NCBI GenBank assembly: GCA_000695325.1
Contig: AVPN01000152.1
Location: 46,365 to 79,320 of the forward strand
Direction: 5' to 3'
Length of the DNA stretch: 32,956 nt
Origin: Pleurobrachia bachei
Taxonomy: Eukaryota; Ctenophora; Tentaculata; Cydippida; Pleurobrachiidae
Shown here: one piece after another, positions 1-27,686 of the stretch
How positions within the stretch are numbered: the first letter of the stretch is position 1
How the letters are laid out: each line of letters opens with the position of its first letter
The notes under the pieces: generated by a model
What the model saw: the letters and a program-made list of their open reading frames with translations, nothing else
The model's database searches: none
What the model was told of the DNA's origin: nothing
Position numbers and translations under genes: made by a program

Positions 1-30
1 TCTCTCTCTCTCTCTCTCTCTTTCTCTCCC
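1..30. repeat. (CT)n microsatellite at window edge
   Basis: Pure CT dinucleotide run that begins at the first base of the window. With the GA run at the other end, it suggests that the sequence is a contig bounded by unresolved microsatellites. Confidence 0.9.
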
Positions 31-192
31 TCTCTTTCCAGATATAATGGTCAATTGTATGTCTCTTATCACCCCTGCTAGCTAAAGTAAATATAGCTTG
101 GAACAGGGTACAGCCGGGGAGTGATATATCATCGCACATCTCAAGTGATTGGCACGGGACTTGCCGTACTAGTCACCCAATGCCGCTCTCCC

Positions 193-287
193 ATTGGCTA
201 GACAAGGTCACGTGACCTTCCTTTCTTCACCCTGATTGGTTGTCTCACATCGCTCTAGCAAAGGGAGAGAGAGCTATGATATAAATA
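193..287 (+). promoter_or_regulatory. MYRF proximal promoter: CCAAT / E-box / CCAAT / TATA
   Basis: ATTGG (reverse CCAAT) lies at 193-197, the palindrome GGTCACGTGACC at 206-217, a second ATTGG at 235-239 and TATAAATA at 280-287. The first MYRF start codon is at 328, so a transcript starting about 25-30 bp after the TATA box would have a 5' leader of only about 20 nt. CCAAT is the known NF-Y site. GTCACGTGAC is the known site of USF/MITF/TFEB-type bHLH-ZIP factors. That these factors act here is inference. The same ATTGG-CACGTG-ATTGG order and spacing recurs in intron 1 at 3116-3162 and 4277-4323. Confidence 0.6.
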
Positions 288-327
288 TACAAGCTTCTTT
301 TAGTGCAATTTCTCGTTTTGTTGGGTT

Positions 328-18079
<17,752 letters not shown>

Positions 18080-18809
18080 ACCAGAGCACCAGCCGTGTAC
18101 CATAGATGACTTATAGTTATTGGGTCACACAAGAATGGATGGATTGAAATAGCTGGGACGATATTAAACAAAACGATTGATACAGCCGTCAGAGACTGAG
18201 CTGCACACTGCACAGACATGTCAAAATAAGCCTTTTATAAATACGTCTTTGCTTTGATAAATAAGACAATTGATCTGAGATTGAGATTGAGATCTAAGGG
18301 TACTATTACTGTCACAATCAGCGGGCCAATATGAAATGTTGCAACTTGCAACATATTGCTGAAACGGAATGAAAATGAAACAAACAATAATTATCTCGGG
18401 ATCTGGACTGTATGGCGGCGCCATACCCGGACCCCATTTGATTCTCACAGTGCGCTCAGATCGGGTCGGCGGCGCCAGACAGGATCTGGATGTGTTTCTA
18501 ATTCTATACACGATCAATCTTAAGACTTTTCTACTTTTTTACATTTTTAATTCTACATGCATTTAACATTTGTTCAAAAACAAAATTATTAGGGGAAGTG
18601 AACGCTAAATTGCTGGAACTGAAGCTTACGCGCGGATAAAACAGGAGTTCGATGGTTTTAGTTATTGCGCGTGCGCGGCGTAGAGCTACACATTTTGGAT
18701 TTTGGATAGGTGACAAAATCAAGTTTGCGATCCAAAAGTGTTTCCGGAACTATTTTTTCGCCTTTAGAGAGGAGAAGAGCCCCTGTTTTGTTTATTAATA
18801 AAGCTCAAA
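18080..18809. other. Intergenic: MYRF 3' UTR and dsRBD-gene promoter
   Basis: No gene seen. It holds a short inverted repeat, GTATGGCGGCGCCATAC (18410-18426), and nearby a second GGCGGCGCC with flanking GGATCTGGA in both places. There is also a GC-rich stretch of GCGCGTGCGCG type near 18665 that could belong to the next gene's promoter. An AATAAA lies at 18797-18802. Confidence 0.4.
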
Positions 18810-20851
18810 ATGTGTCGAATAACACCAACCACTAAATTGAACTCATTTGCAATGAGGATATCTTTTGATATGGTAAATTTTATCAGATTTATTTCGGAAA
18901 TTGCTCACCAATCATCCTAACTCCTAACTCTTGTTATTTTCCAGCCAGTTTACACTGAACTGCCAGTTACCAAGGAGCCTCCACTACCTCCCCCTACCGG
19001 AAAGAAGTCCAAGATTAAAAAGAAGGCAACGCCAGAGTTCAAGTTTTCCTTGAAGTATAGGGGCGAGGAGGTGGAGGGGATTGGGAAAACGAAACAGGAC
19101 GCAAAGCATAATGCAGCAGAGGTAAAGTAGCTCTAAGTCGAATTATTGAAGGGGTCTGACGCCTGAAAGCTTTTTTAAATCACACTGTGATGCTGTGTTT
19201 ACCCTTCCTAAATATTTCCAGGCGATGGTAGACACGTTAAAGATAAGATTCCCAAAAGAGCTGGCCAAAGAGGATTCCTCAGATGAAGAGGTGAGAAAAA
19301 ACTATCGAAGTTTATTGGTGTTTTGATACCGGGTCAGTTAATCGTAGTAGGTAATTTCTCTATTTGGTGTTTTGATACTGGGTCTCCAGTATCCACCCAA
19401 CCAAGACCTAAACAATCTGAATACCATTATTTGATTAACTCCTCTCATTATTTTGACTAAGAATGTTCCCCTCTCAGGATGAGTTGTACAGAACGATGGG
19501 AGAAAAGGGTCTCTCGGTGTCGTGGGAGTATGTCAAGGAGGAAGTTATTGGAACTGGGAGGAGGAGGTTCACTGTTAGGTGTACTGTCTCCAGGGATAGA
19601 CTCTCCGTGGAGGTAATATGTACTTGAATTGGTACCGAATTTATCCCTACCTTGTGGGCACGCTAAAACGTGCCATACTACCAGGATTCCTTAGTTACGT
19701 GGGGTAATTTCGTTACCAACTACATACCATCAACCAGCGTGGGAGCTGGAGTTTTGAACAATACTATAGTTCTCACAAGTTCTAAATTAACATGAAAATA
19801 TTTTGCTAAACTTGGACACACTTGTTTAGGGTATAGGAGAAGACAAGAAGACAGCTCGGTTGGACGCTGCCAGGAAGATTCTATCTGAAGAGATCAACAT
19901 TCGACCCTCAACCCCTCCACCTCCCAGACCTCGTAAGGGACCTGGAAAAAAGAATAAAGGAAAATCTGCTGACGAGTCTGAGATAGAGGTATAATGATCT
20001 TATCCGATATAATTAGCTCCATCTTTGGGTATCTTATTAGTTATTAATCCCTAATTACAGGATTGTGTGGAGCCGATAGCCCGTCCACCCTCCCCACCTC
20101 CCCCTCCTCCGAGACGTTTTGAGGATGCAATTAGCGTGCTCCAGGAGTACCTCATGAGTAATAATCTGAATCTCCCAAACTACTCAGCAGTGCAGGATGA
20201 TGTTACTGGGTACTTTACCGTAACGTAAGTGAGACTGTTACTTTTATTAACCATGGTAACATCACGCGCGGATTTTGTGAGGTAGGTAATGAGTGAACCA
20301 GTTATTCCACAGAGTCCACTATTTCAGATGCAAACTGTGTAATGCGACTGATAGTGCAGTTGAATTCTCAGCTAGTGGGAAGAAGAAACAAGAAACAAAA
20401 CACTACGCTGCCGATGGAGTTCTGAATATTCTGAGTAATTAGTAAACTGATTGATAATAATTTATTTCTTAGTTAGCTGCTAAAAATTATATGTATTAGG
20501 AAACTCGATTAGATATCGAATTTATCCTGGAGTATATGTCCTGTTAATAACTTCCTGTGCTGTTCAGGAGTGACAGAGAAACCACAAAAGAAGAAAAAAC
20601 AAAAAGGAAAGAAGCGTCTACAAACAACCCCAGTTTTACCTTACCAGAGCGTGCCAACCGGTCAGTTAAAAGATTTAGACATTTGCACTTCTAAAAACTA
20701 GATTAATATTTGCAGTTATAAAATCTAGGTAAAACCATCAATCCTCAAAATTTGCCATGTTTATGTTTCTTTGTCCATATTATTAGTTGTGTTTTTTTAA
20801 ACATGTTTCGCAGGAGACCAGGAGGTACAACAGTTCTATGAAATATTCTGA
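18810..20851 (+). CDS. Protein with three double-stranded-RNA-binding domains
   Basis: Nine exons: 18810-18872, 18945-19121, 19222-19290, 19478-19612, 19830-19988, 20061-20224, 20328-20434, 20568-20660 and 20814-20851. All junction phases agree, giving about 335 residues. Domain 1 (exons 2-3): FKFSLKYRGEEVEGIGKTKQ, DAKHNAAEAM; it lacks a clear first helix. Domain 2 (exons 4-5): VSWEYVKEEVIGTGRRRFTV..., GIGEDKKTARLDAARKIL. Domain 3 (exons 6-7): ISVLQEYL...NYSAVQDDVTGYFTV..., SASGKKKQETKHYAADGVL. The G-x-G/K-K-x-A-K...AA signature is that of dsRBDs. Pro-rich linkers separate the domains. Exon 8 is strongly basic (KPQKKKKQKGKKR), a likely nuclear signal. I cannot assign it to an orthologue (Staufen, PACT/TRBP or NF90 type). 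The first exon (MCRITPTTK...) is the least certain; more 5' exons may exist. Confidence 0.82.
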
Positions 20852-21652
20852 AGAGAGAGAAAGCAAGTCTGTCAGGCATCGTGTTGACCCATTCTCACAT
20901 GCTTCGACCGGAGTGATATGAGTGGTCAAGCATCGCACTGGCAGGCGCAAGGGGACTTTAAAACTTTCCAATATTTTTCAAATAATATCAGCTCTGATTT
21001 ATTCTCTTATCATCTTAACTTCTCTGTGAGTAAGCCGTGTAAATGTATAAAATTGGACTTGTGAAATGCTGAGTTTAATTTTCTTGACAAATTGCCGCGT
21101 CTTTTCATAAATTTGAAGAAATGAAATGGAATGCTAGGTCTGTCTGTTTGTTTCGTTTGTCTGTAAGAGCAGCTGGTACGTTGGCAGACCCGGGTCGGCC
21201 CACTGGGGGAACCACCTTCATACCAGATGGCCCCCCTCATGTTGAATATTTGCCGCCATCGAGTATGTACTCTGTATTCTGCACAGCGGGCTTGTCAGAG
21301 CATTCGCCTGACCCTATTCTGATGTGGTCAGAGCATTGGCCTGACAGCAGCGGACGGGTAGAGACTTCGGCTGAGTGAGAGGACCCTACTGCTGGCTGCA
21401 GTGTATCGTAGTTGACCCTGTCAGAGCATTGGCATTCGGAACGTGAGAGAAATGTGGTCAGTTGTTATTGCCCAACAAGAGGCCAGAGCATTGCCCTAGC
21501 AGAGCTGACCCCGTTGAATGCCGCACGTGCAACTTAGTGACTCACAACTAGTGAATGTAGTGACTCAGCTATGGCAACCCAGACTCCCCCATTTCTGCAC
21601 GTGCAAATTGTTCCCATCTCCCTTATCCCGGCACTCACTCACCACGGATATT
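20852..21652. other. Intergenic with imperfect CAGAGCATTGG repeats
   Basis: No gene seen. Four imperfect copies of GTCAGAGCATTGGCCTGAC lie at about 21294, 21327, 21420 and 21482, upstream of the coiled-coil gene. An open frame reaches back to 21518, but I prefer the start at 21653. Confidence 0.45.
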
Positions 21653-24213
21653 ATGGCGGCCCTCACGATGGATTCTCAGTGTTCCAAACTGGGGATGTAC
21701 CGACAGAGACTGTCAATGAGACCTAAACTTCTCAAGCAGATACTTGTGTCCCAAGCCAGTGATGCAGATGATAATCAATTCAAATCAAGGTCCGGCAAGT
21801 CCAAGCTGATTAAACATCTTCCCGTGTCGGATAACTCGGTAGGATGAGGTGGGATGAATCTCTCTTGTAGGGGTTTGTAATTATTGGGGTGGAGGTTTTA
21901 TTCTGCTACTAGGGGTCAAGGGGTAAAGATACACACCCAGAAACGTTTCTAGATGGTTCTGAACTAGTCCTGTACTAGGGATCAGGGGAATTGTTTCTGT
22001 TATGATTCTATTAATAAAATCCTCCCCTTTCCAGATAGCCCCAGCAGCAGATGAAGCGAAGGAGGTCCGACACTCCCTCGAACAGCTTTTCATGGAGAAG
22101 CTCGAGACACTCAAAGATGCTCCTGAGGAGGTCACTTTCCCTGTGAGTAAAGAAATTCACATGATCACCCCCTCTGTGAAATTATTTTGTTTTTGCAAGA
22201 AATAATAAATCGGTTACCCGTGGGATAATTTTATTGTATATTGTAACCCTAACCCAAACATAATAAACTAAACAAGATATTTTTCATGACTACAGAATAT
22301 TAAAACACGTCCTCGCCGGCCACCATTTGCACGGAGTTTGAACAAAACAACCACCCCCTTCTAACCATCACCCCTATTCTTCAGGTTTTAAGAGCGTCTC
22401 ACCCCGGTGGCCGTATATTCAGTACCCAGCAACTCGGATCATTCCGACGGCCCATCCTAAATCTCCAGGACCGGCATCCTTTCACACTGGCGGATCCTTA
22501 TGGGCCCGCTCCTCAATACAGCTGTTACTATGATAAACATCTGAGAAGTTTTCTGAGTAAACCTGAAATTAGGAAGCAACTCGTTGAACAAGGTTGGTGA
22601 ATATCAACTACTTTCTTGTGTATGTGTGTGACATGTGCCATTTTCTTGTGTGTATGTGTGTGTGACACATTGCACCGTGTAACAATCTCTAATTATTCTT
22701 TCGAAAATTCTCATATCACACACCATAGACTGCTTGCATTTCTCCGCAGCCAGGTCTCATTCGGGAGCTATAACACTTTGTTTTCTCTTCCTACAGGTCT
22801 TATTACCGAGGACCACTTTATACGGGAGCCCTACAAGACTTTCAAAAGTTATATTCTCAGGAAAAAGATGCCGTGGGGAACTAATCCCGTACCTGTATCA
22901 CCCACCCAAAACACTGTGTAAGAATTTCGTTGTATTGCCCATACGGAGGCTGAATCATGCGTGATGTTACAGCTAAACAGTGCAATTCTACTAATTTGCC
23001 TTCATATTCCCAAAACAGGCCAGAAAAGCGAAAACTCCCGTCGATATTTGCCGGTGAAGAGATCAAGAGTTTCATCAACAACCGGTACAAGATAAAGTCA
23101 GATCTGGTCGATGAGATTTACAGTGGTAGGAGATTCAGCTCTATTGTCCCCTTGCAAGGTAAACCTGCTTTATAGGATTAGTTTAGGATATCGCTAAACT
23201 GTGGTATCACTTTTCTTGAATTCCCAATTTTTGGAGTGATTAGGAATTGTTAACATCTGTGACACTGTCACCCAGGAATGTAATACAGATGACAGAGTGA
23301 CAACAAACAGCGTAGTCTAGTTCCTAACATCCCCATTCTCCTCCACACAGATGATACGACTATAGAGGTCAGTGAAACACCTACAAAACCCGATTTCCGC
23401 TGTGACACCCCGGTCCGGCTGGCAGCTCTAGAGCGAGATCTCCAACAGTCCCTACACCACACCAGGATTAATAGTGTACTGGCAAAACGGCAACTGGTGG
23501 CGCTACAGAAGAAAAGTAAGGTGATCGAGCAGGGACTGATCAAGGAGAAGAAGTTTGGAAACAATAAGAAACAGGTAATTGTGAACTTTGTACAGTTTGA
23601 CATTAATTGCTTATTTATCATGTTAACACAAATACGTCATTTTAACAACCTCGACCCTCTTTTCGTAAGCTCCACCCAAATGTAAAGGAAGGGTTAGAAA
23701 ATAGCAATTAATATTAACATAATCCTTGTTTAGATGGAGGAAGACCGGTATGAGAAGCGAATCAACAAGCTTCGAACCACATTCGATCGTAAAAACACCG
23801 CCATCTCCGAGCACCTAGCTCAAACAGAGGCGAAGAAACAAGAACGAGACGCTGAAAAGGAACGAAAAGTTGAGAAAATGCGGAAGAAGTTCGCCGCAGA
23901 CTTTGTCTCTCGCGGTATTGTCTCTCGACGTGTCAAAGAAGAACGTCAATTGGAGGAGAAGAAAACTCGACAGTTCCACAAGCAGTGGCTGGGTGATCAA
24001 AAGAGGTCACGTGACCAATATCTGGCGGAGAGACTCGAGAAACAGAAGGATAAAATGGTAACTCAACTTGCTGAAGTGACTGAAAAGAAAACAGCGAAAA
24101 TTGTTGAGCTTGAAACGAAGATGGAGATGTATAATGAAGTGCTTGGACAAATCGGGGAGCAGAGTCAAGCTTGGAGCAAGAAGTTGGATTCTCTGCAAAA
24201 TCAACAATCGTGA
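21653..24213 (+). CDS. Coiled-coil protein with FSIP2-like N-terminal module
   Basis: Seven exons: 21653-21838, 22035-22142, 22385-22592, 22797-22917, 23019-23158, 23351-23574 and 23734-24213. All phases agree, giving about 490 residues. The start is MAALTMDSQCSKLGMYRQRL. The middle exons read LNLQDRHPFTLADPYGPAPQ, YYDKHLRSFLSKPEIRKQLV, EQGLITEDHFIREPYKTFKS. This D-x-HL...YY/FL...L-x-x-x-G-x-IT pattern recalls the N-terminus of fibrous-sheath-interacting protein 2, a sperm-tail protein, and I name it only as a resemblance. The last 160 residues are a charged, Lys/Glu-rich helix (about residues 260-490 overall) with EAKKQERDAEKERKVEKMRK and no long break, typical of a coiled coil. A role in cilia or flagella is plausible but inferred. 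Confidence 0.8.
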
Positions 24214-25270
24214 ATATATTCTGCTCTTTAGAATTTGCAATTGTTAATTCGTGAATGTTCCGGTTGTTGTGAAACTTGTTGTGATTGATTGTACGGATGG
24301 CGCGGTGACATGGTGATGGAATACCGCGCGCAAATGATGTTACACACCCAAGCTGCTCGGTGATTGGACCGTGGATTTCTCCCGGTCAGTGCCATCTGAC
24401 TGACTCGATATCGTCTATGGAACCATATTTTGTTTGTGACAGCTAGTTCTGTTAAATATCGCTCACAGATCTAGCCAGTGGCCATCCAAAAAGGGCCCGA
24501 TCCAACCATCATCCATCCCCATTGGAGGATCTGTGTAACTTGCGCGCGCGTACAACTAGTTGCGCGACTACCTCTTGTTGTCAGGACCCGCGCGGTACAG
24601 TACCGTAATGAGATACAGTGTGACGGAGGGAGGGACACAATGGGTGTGAAATTGGATATGGGTTTTATGCAGTTACTGGAGAGATATTCAGATACATATT
24701 AATGAGGAACTAAGGGATCGTATTGAGAGCGTTTTTTACTGTGCATGACACTCTCAATACAGGATAGTAATTAGTCCCACATCAATGATGAAAAAGACCA
24801 TGAATTATGAAAATAATTATATGTCCGTTCTCTGCTAGTATCGTGGCGTCCCTCTTTTTCTGAACGTATGTGGACAAATCGAAACAAGTCTCTGTATGTG
24901 TAAGGCCGCTACACATTATTATAGTGCCCTCGATGTGTGTCCGAAGATTCAGAATAAAGACATTCCCAGATTTGTCAATGTGTTTTTTCCGTTCTATCGA
25001 CCAACCGAAAGAAATTATCTCTCATATCTTCAGTTTCCAATTTGTAACTGGAGATAATTTGTCCGGTTCCCCCTCTCACATTGAATTGCTCATACTTTAC
25101 GGAGCATGGAAAGCAGTGTCAAGCGACTCAACTCTCACACGCCTCACTTTACTATTTACTATTTAGTCTCGATGAAAACGATTGTATGATTAAGTTTCAC
25201 TAGGAATAAGAATAACATTACATTACATTATTACAATAAGCTACTATTATCGCTGTTGATTGTTTGTCGT
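24214..25270. other. Intergenic, nothing recognised except a repeat fragment
   Basis: Contains a GC-rich stretch with alternating GCGCGCG near 24540 and the second copy of the dispersed repeat at 25081-25131. Short open frames here have no recognisable features. Confidence 0.4.
25081..25131 (+). repeat. Dispersed repeat, copy 2
   Basis: TTGAATTGCTCATACT, GGAGCATGGAAA and CAGTGTCAAGCGACTCA match 1391-1450 with small indels. Confidence 0.55.
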
Positions 25271-25738
25271 CTAGTAACCAGGGGGTTCAGGAGGGGGTCC
25301 AGCAGTGGGTCCTTCGGGTCCAGGGGGAGGCAATCCAGGTTCGGCGTAAGGTACCCCAGGTTCGGGGTAAGGTACCCCAGGTTCGGGGTGAGGTACCCCA
25401 GACCCAGCGGGAGGAGCGGGAGGCCCGATGGGTCGACGGTGACCTGGAGGCCCAAAAGGTCGACGGGGTCCAACAGGAGCTGGCGGTACTACATGCTGAC
25501 GAGGACCAGCGGGAGCTGGAGGTTTACGGGGTCCAGCAGGAGCTGGGGGGCCAACAGGTTGACGGGGTGCAGGTTGTGGCACCCCAGGTCGAACAGGTCC
25601 GGCAGGCGCTGGTTGCACTACATGTCGAACAGGTCCGGCAGGAACTGGTTGCCCTACATGTCGAACGGGTCCAGGGGGAGGCACAGCAGGTCTAGGGGGA
25701 GCCCTAGCTAGAGGCGTGTGATGGGGCGGGGGAGGCAT
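25271..25738 (-). CDS. Proline-rich repeat protein, paralogue A
   Basis: 155 residues in one exon: MPPPPHHTPLARAPPRPAVP, then about eight PAGP-R-x-V-x-P repeats, then PEPGVPYPEPGVPYAEPG and a PGY end. It is about 40% Pro and rich in Gly, Arg and Val; no Cys and no signal peptide in this frame. It shares two things with paralogues B (26244) and C (28022): the leader GCAT..GTTCTAC..CTGCTGCT just before the ATG, and a TAG stop followed by ACGA. So the three are one family. It differs in having PVRHVVQP repeats instead of HHGP. The function is unknown; low-complexity Pro/Gly proteins of this size are often structural or extracellular, but nothing here proves it. Confidence 0.6.
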   Translation of the reverse strand: MPPPPHHTPLARAPPRPAVPPPGPVRHVGQPVPAGPVRHVVQPAPAGPVRPGVPQPAPRQPVGPPAPAGPRKPPAPAGPRQHVVPPAPVGPRRPFGPPGHRRPIGPPAPPAGSGVPHPEPGVPYPEPGVPYAEPGLPPPGPEGPTAGPPPEPPGY

Positions 25739-26243
25739 AGTACAGCAGCAGGTATAGTAGAACACATGCGTAGTGACCAATTCAAAATAGTCATGAGAGA
25801 CAAACCACGCAGCACTATTCAATGCGTTGGCATCGTCTCTCAATATATTATGGGTCTCTTGATAGTTGATTCCTCAACATTCTATCCTCTCAATTTTCCT
25901 GACTTCGTTACTACCTTCTCTCTAACTCTCTCTCCCCCATCTCTAACTCTCTCTTCCCAGTTCCCCACCATTTTCTCATTCATTTTTCTCTGTTCTATCA
26001 TCCAAAGAAATAATCTTTCCACTGTTCGACCAATGTGACAGAGCACCACTGCACTGGCACCTCTTCGAAGTTTGATTGCCATCTCATTTGGTTTTAATAA
26101 AAACGATCAAAACAACTTAATTCAACAAAATTTTAATCGAAATTTTCAACTTTCACTTAGAATAAGAATAAGATTTACACATAACAACAGTTTATAAAAA
26201 ATCATCTATAGCTATCATCGCTCTTGACTCTCTCTTTTTTCGT

Positions 26244-26489
26244 CTAGTGACCATGGCCGTGGTGGCCTCCTGGTCCATGTCCACCAGGCCCGTGATGACC
26301 GGGTCCACCAGGTCCAGCAGGAGGTGCATGATGAGGTCCAGGCCCACTGTGTCCAGGGGGAGGTGTCCCCCCAGGTCCATGATGACCGGGTCCAGGGGGA
26401 GGTGCCCCAGGTCCATGGTGTCCAGGTCCAGCCGGGGGTCCATGGTGTCCAGGTCCATGATGTGGCGGGGGATGAGGTTTTGGAGGCAT
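26244..26489 (-). CDS. Histidine/glycine/proline-rich small protein, paralogue B
   Basis: 81 residues: MPPKPHPPPHHGPGHHGPPA followed by GHHGPG repeats and ending GGHHGHGH. About a quarter His. Such His runs can bind Zn, Cu or Ni, but that is inference. An acceptor CTCTAG 35 nt before the ATG and a donor ATG/GTAAGT near 26751 (minus strand) suggest a 5' intron. If so, the spliced leader places an ATG exactly at the junction, opening a second frame (MLTSHSFYLLLLQH..., then Trp-rich) over the same DNA. I prefer the MPP frame because paralogue A is fully open only there and shares its stop. Confidence 0.6.
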   Translation of the reverse strand: MPPKPHPPPHHGPGHHGPPAGPGHHGPGAPPPGPGHHGPGGTPPPGHSGPGPHHAPPAGPGGPGHHGPGGHGPGGHHGHGH

Positions 26490-27640
26490 GTTGCAGTAGC
26501 AGTAGGTAGAACGAATGCGATGTCAACTAGAGTGAAAATAAACAATTCAAGAGAGTCAGGGCTCAGGAGAGAACGTTAAATAAACAAGATAGCTTTATCC
26601 AATTACAAACGACCTGTCTAAAACTCTACGTCTCCTCAACATTCCGTCTATCTCTCCTGACTTTGTTATCAATACTACTTCCCCTAACTCTTTAGTCTTT
26701 CCCCCGTAATTTCCGAGTCTAAACTCTACCAATTTTCATCTACTTACCATCTACTGTTTCACGATCTATTAGCTGCTCTTTCTGAATATATATTTATTCA
26801 GACTCGTGATAAAACGAGCTACATAATAGCATTTTTCACACCGGGCCACGACTCATGACGCGGATAAACAACAAAGCCCAATGAGAGTGGGGCGAGGGAA
26901 GTTTTTATACAGGGGCGAAAGGAGTAATGTTTGTTGTCAAGGGCATTCGTCCTTATATTGTCAAAACTACCTGTTTTTAGGCTGTTTTCTTTTTAACTAT
27001 TTATTTCTGTTACTCACTGTATCTCGCTGTCACTCTATCTCTCTCTATCTCTCCCCCCTCTATGTCTCTCCCTCTCTCTACATCCCTCTATCCCTCTCCC
27101 TTTATAACCGATCTTAGACGTGGCAATATAGCTGCGTTCCCGTGCAGCTGCTATAAGTAAGGTCCTCAGAAACACAGCTGCTCAGCATTCGATCCATTTT
27201 CTACAAAAATAGATGTCTTTACCCAGTGTACTAATCGAATACATTTTATTATTTCATGAATCGTCCTGTTTAATTCCCAGCGCAATTCCGCAGTATTAGC
27301 TACAGTTTTATCATTAGCCACAGGTTTTTACTAAGTGAAACTCAATACAAGAAGTATGTATGACGTATGTCGTAGGATAAGGGTAGAGCTCTGGCCTATC
27401 GAATCTCAGCTCTATCAGGCAACATAGAACGGTGGCAGTTGTTCTCAATCGATGCGCATCAAGTTACTCATTGGGGAAAACTGGTCTGGAACGAGGAGGT
27501 TTTAGCAAGGGACGACCCTCACTTTTCTAGTCATTGGTAGAGAATAATTCTGCTGGATTCGACCTATGTTTATTGACTAGCAATTATATATTTTGGGGAT
27601 ATTTTCTTCTACCACTTCTATCCCAGTAGCCAGTACAGTC
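26490..27640 (-). promoter_or_regulatory. 5' region of paralogue B
   Basis: On the minus strand it contains AAATATATATTC near 26787 (TATA-like), a probable first exon ending ATG/GTAAGT near 26751, and a CT-rich tract at about 27030-27100. No other gene is seen. Confidence 0.4.
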
Positions 27641-27685
27641 GGAACCCGATTTAGTGGCACCCCGATTTAGTGACAGGATAAATTT
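27638..27685 (+). repeat. Transposon-end-like repeat at duplication junction
   Basis: CAGTCGGAACCCGATTTAGTGG, then CACCCCGATTTAGTGACA. It is related to 9131-9190 and sits exactly between the two copies of the 1.75-kb tandem duplication. Confidence 0.45.
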
Positions 27686-27686
27686 A

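Larger units (their letters stand above)
25904..27640. repeat. Tandem segmental duplication, copy 1
   Basis: Starts near TTCGTTACTACC and ends at ATCCCAGTAGCC. It repeats at 27687-29390 with an offset of about 1.78 kb in the gene and small indels throughout. It carries paralogue B and its 5' region. Confidence 0.85.

Noticed and set aside
21518-21652. Longer start for the coiled-coil protein
   Set aside because: The extension reads like upstream DNA and overlaps the CAGAGCATTGG repeat region; the ATGGCGGCC start at 21653 looks more natural.
24008-24013. CACGTG in the last coiled-coil exon
   Set aside because: Isolated, and explained by coding sequence.
24478-24702. 74-codon open frame
   Set aside because: No features, no exon context, and an ordinary chance length.
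25256-25711. Plus-strand Arg/Ser/Gly-rich frames opposite paralogue A
   Set aside because: Antisense shadow of a codon-periodic repeat.
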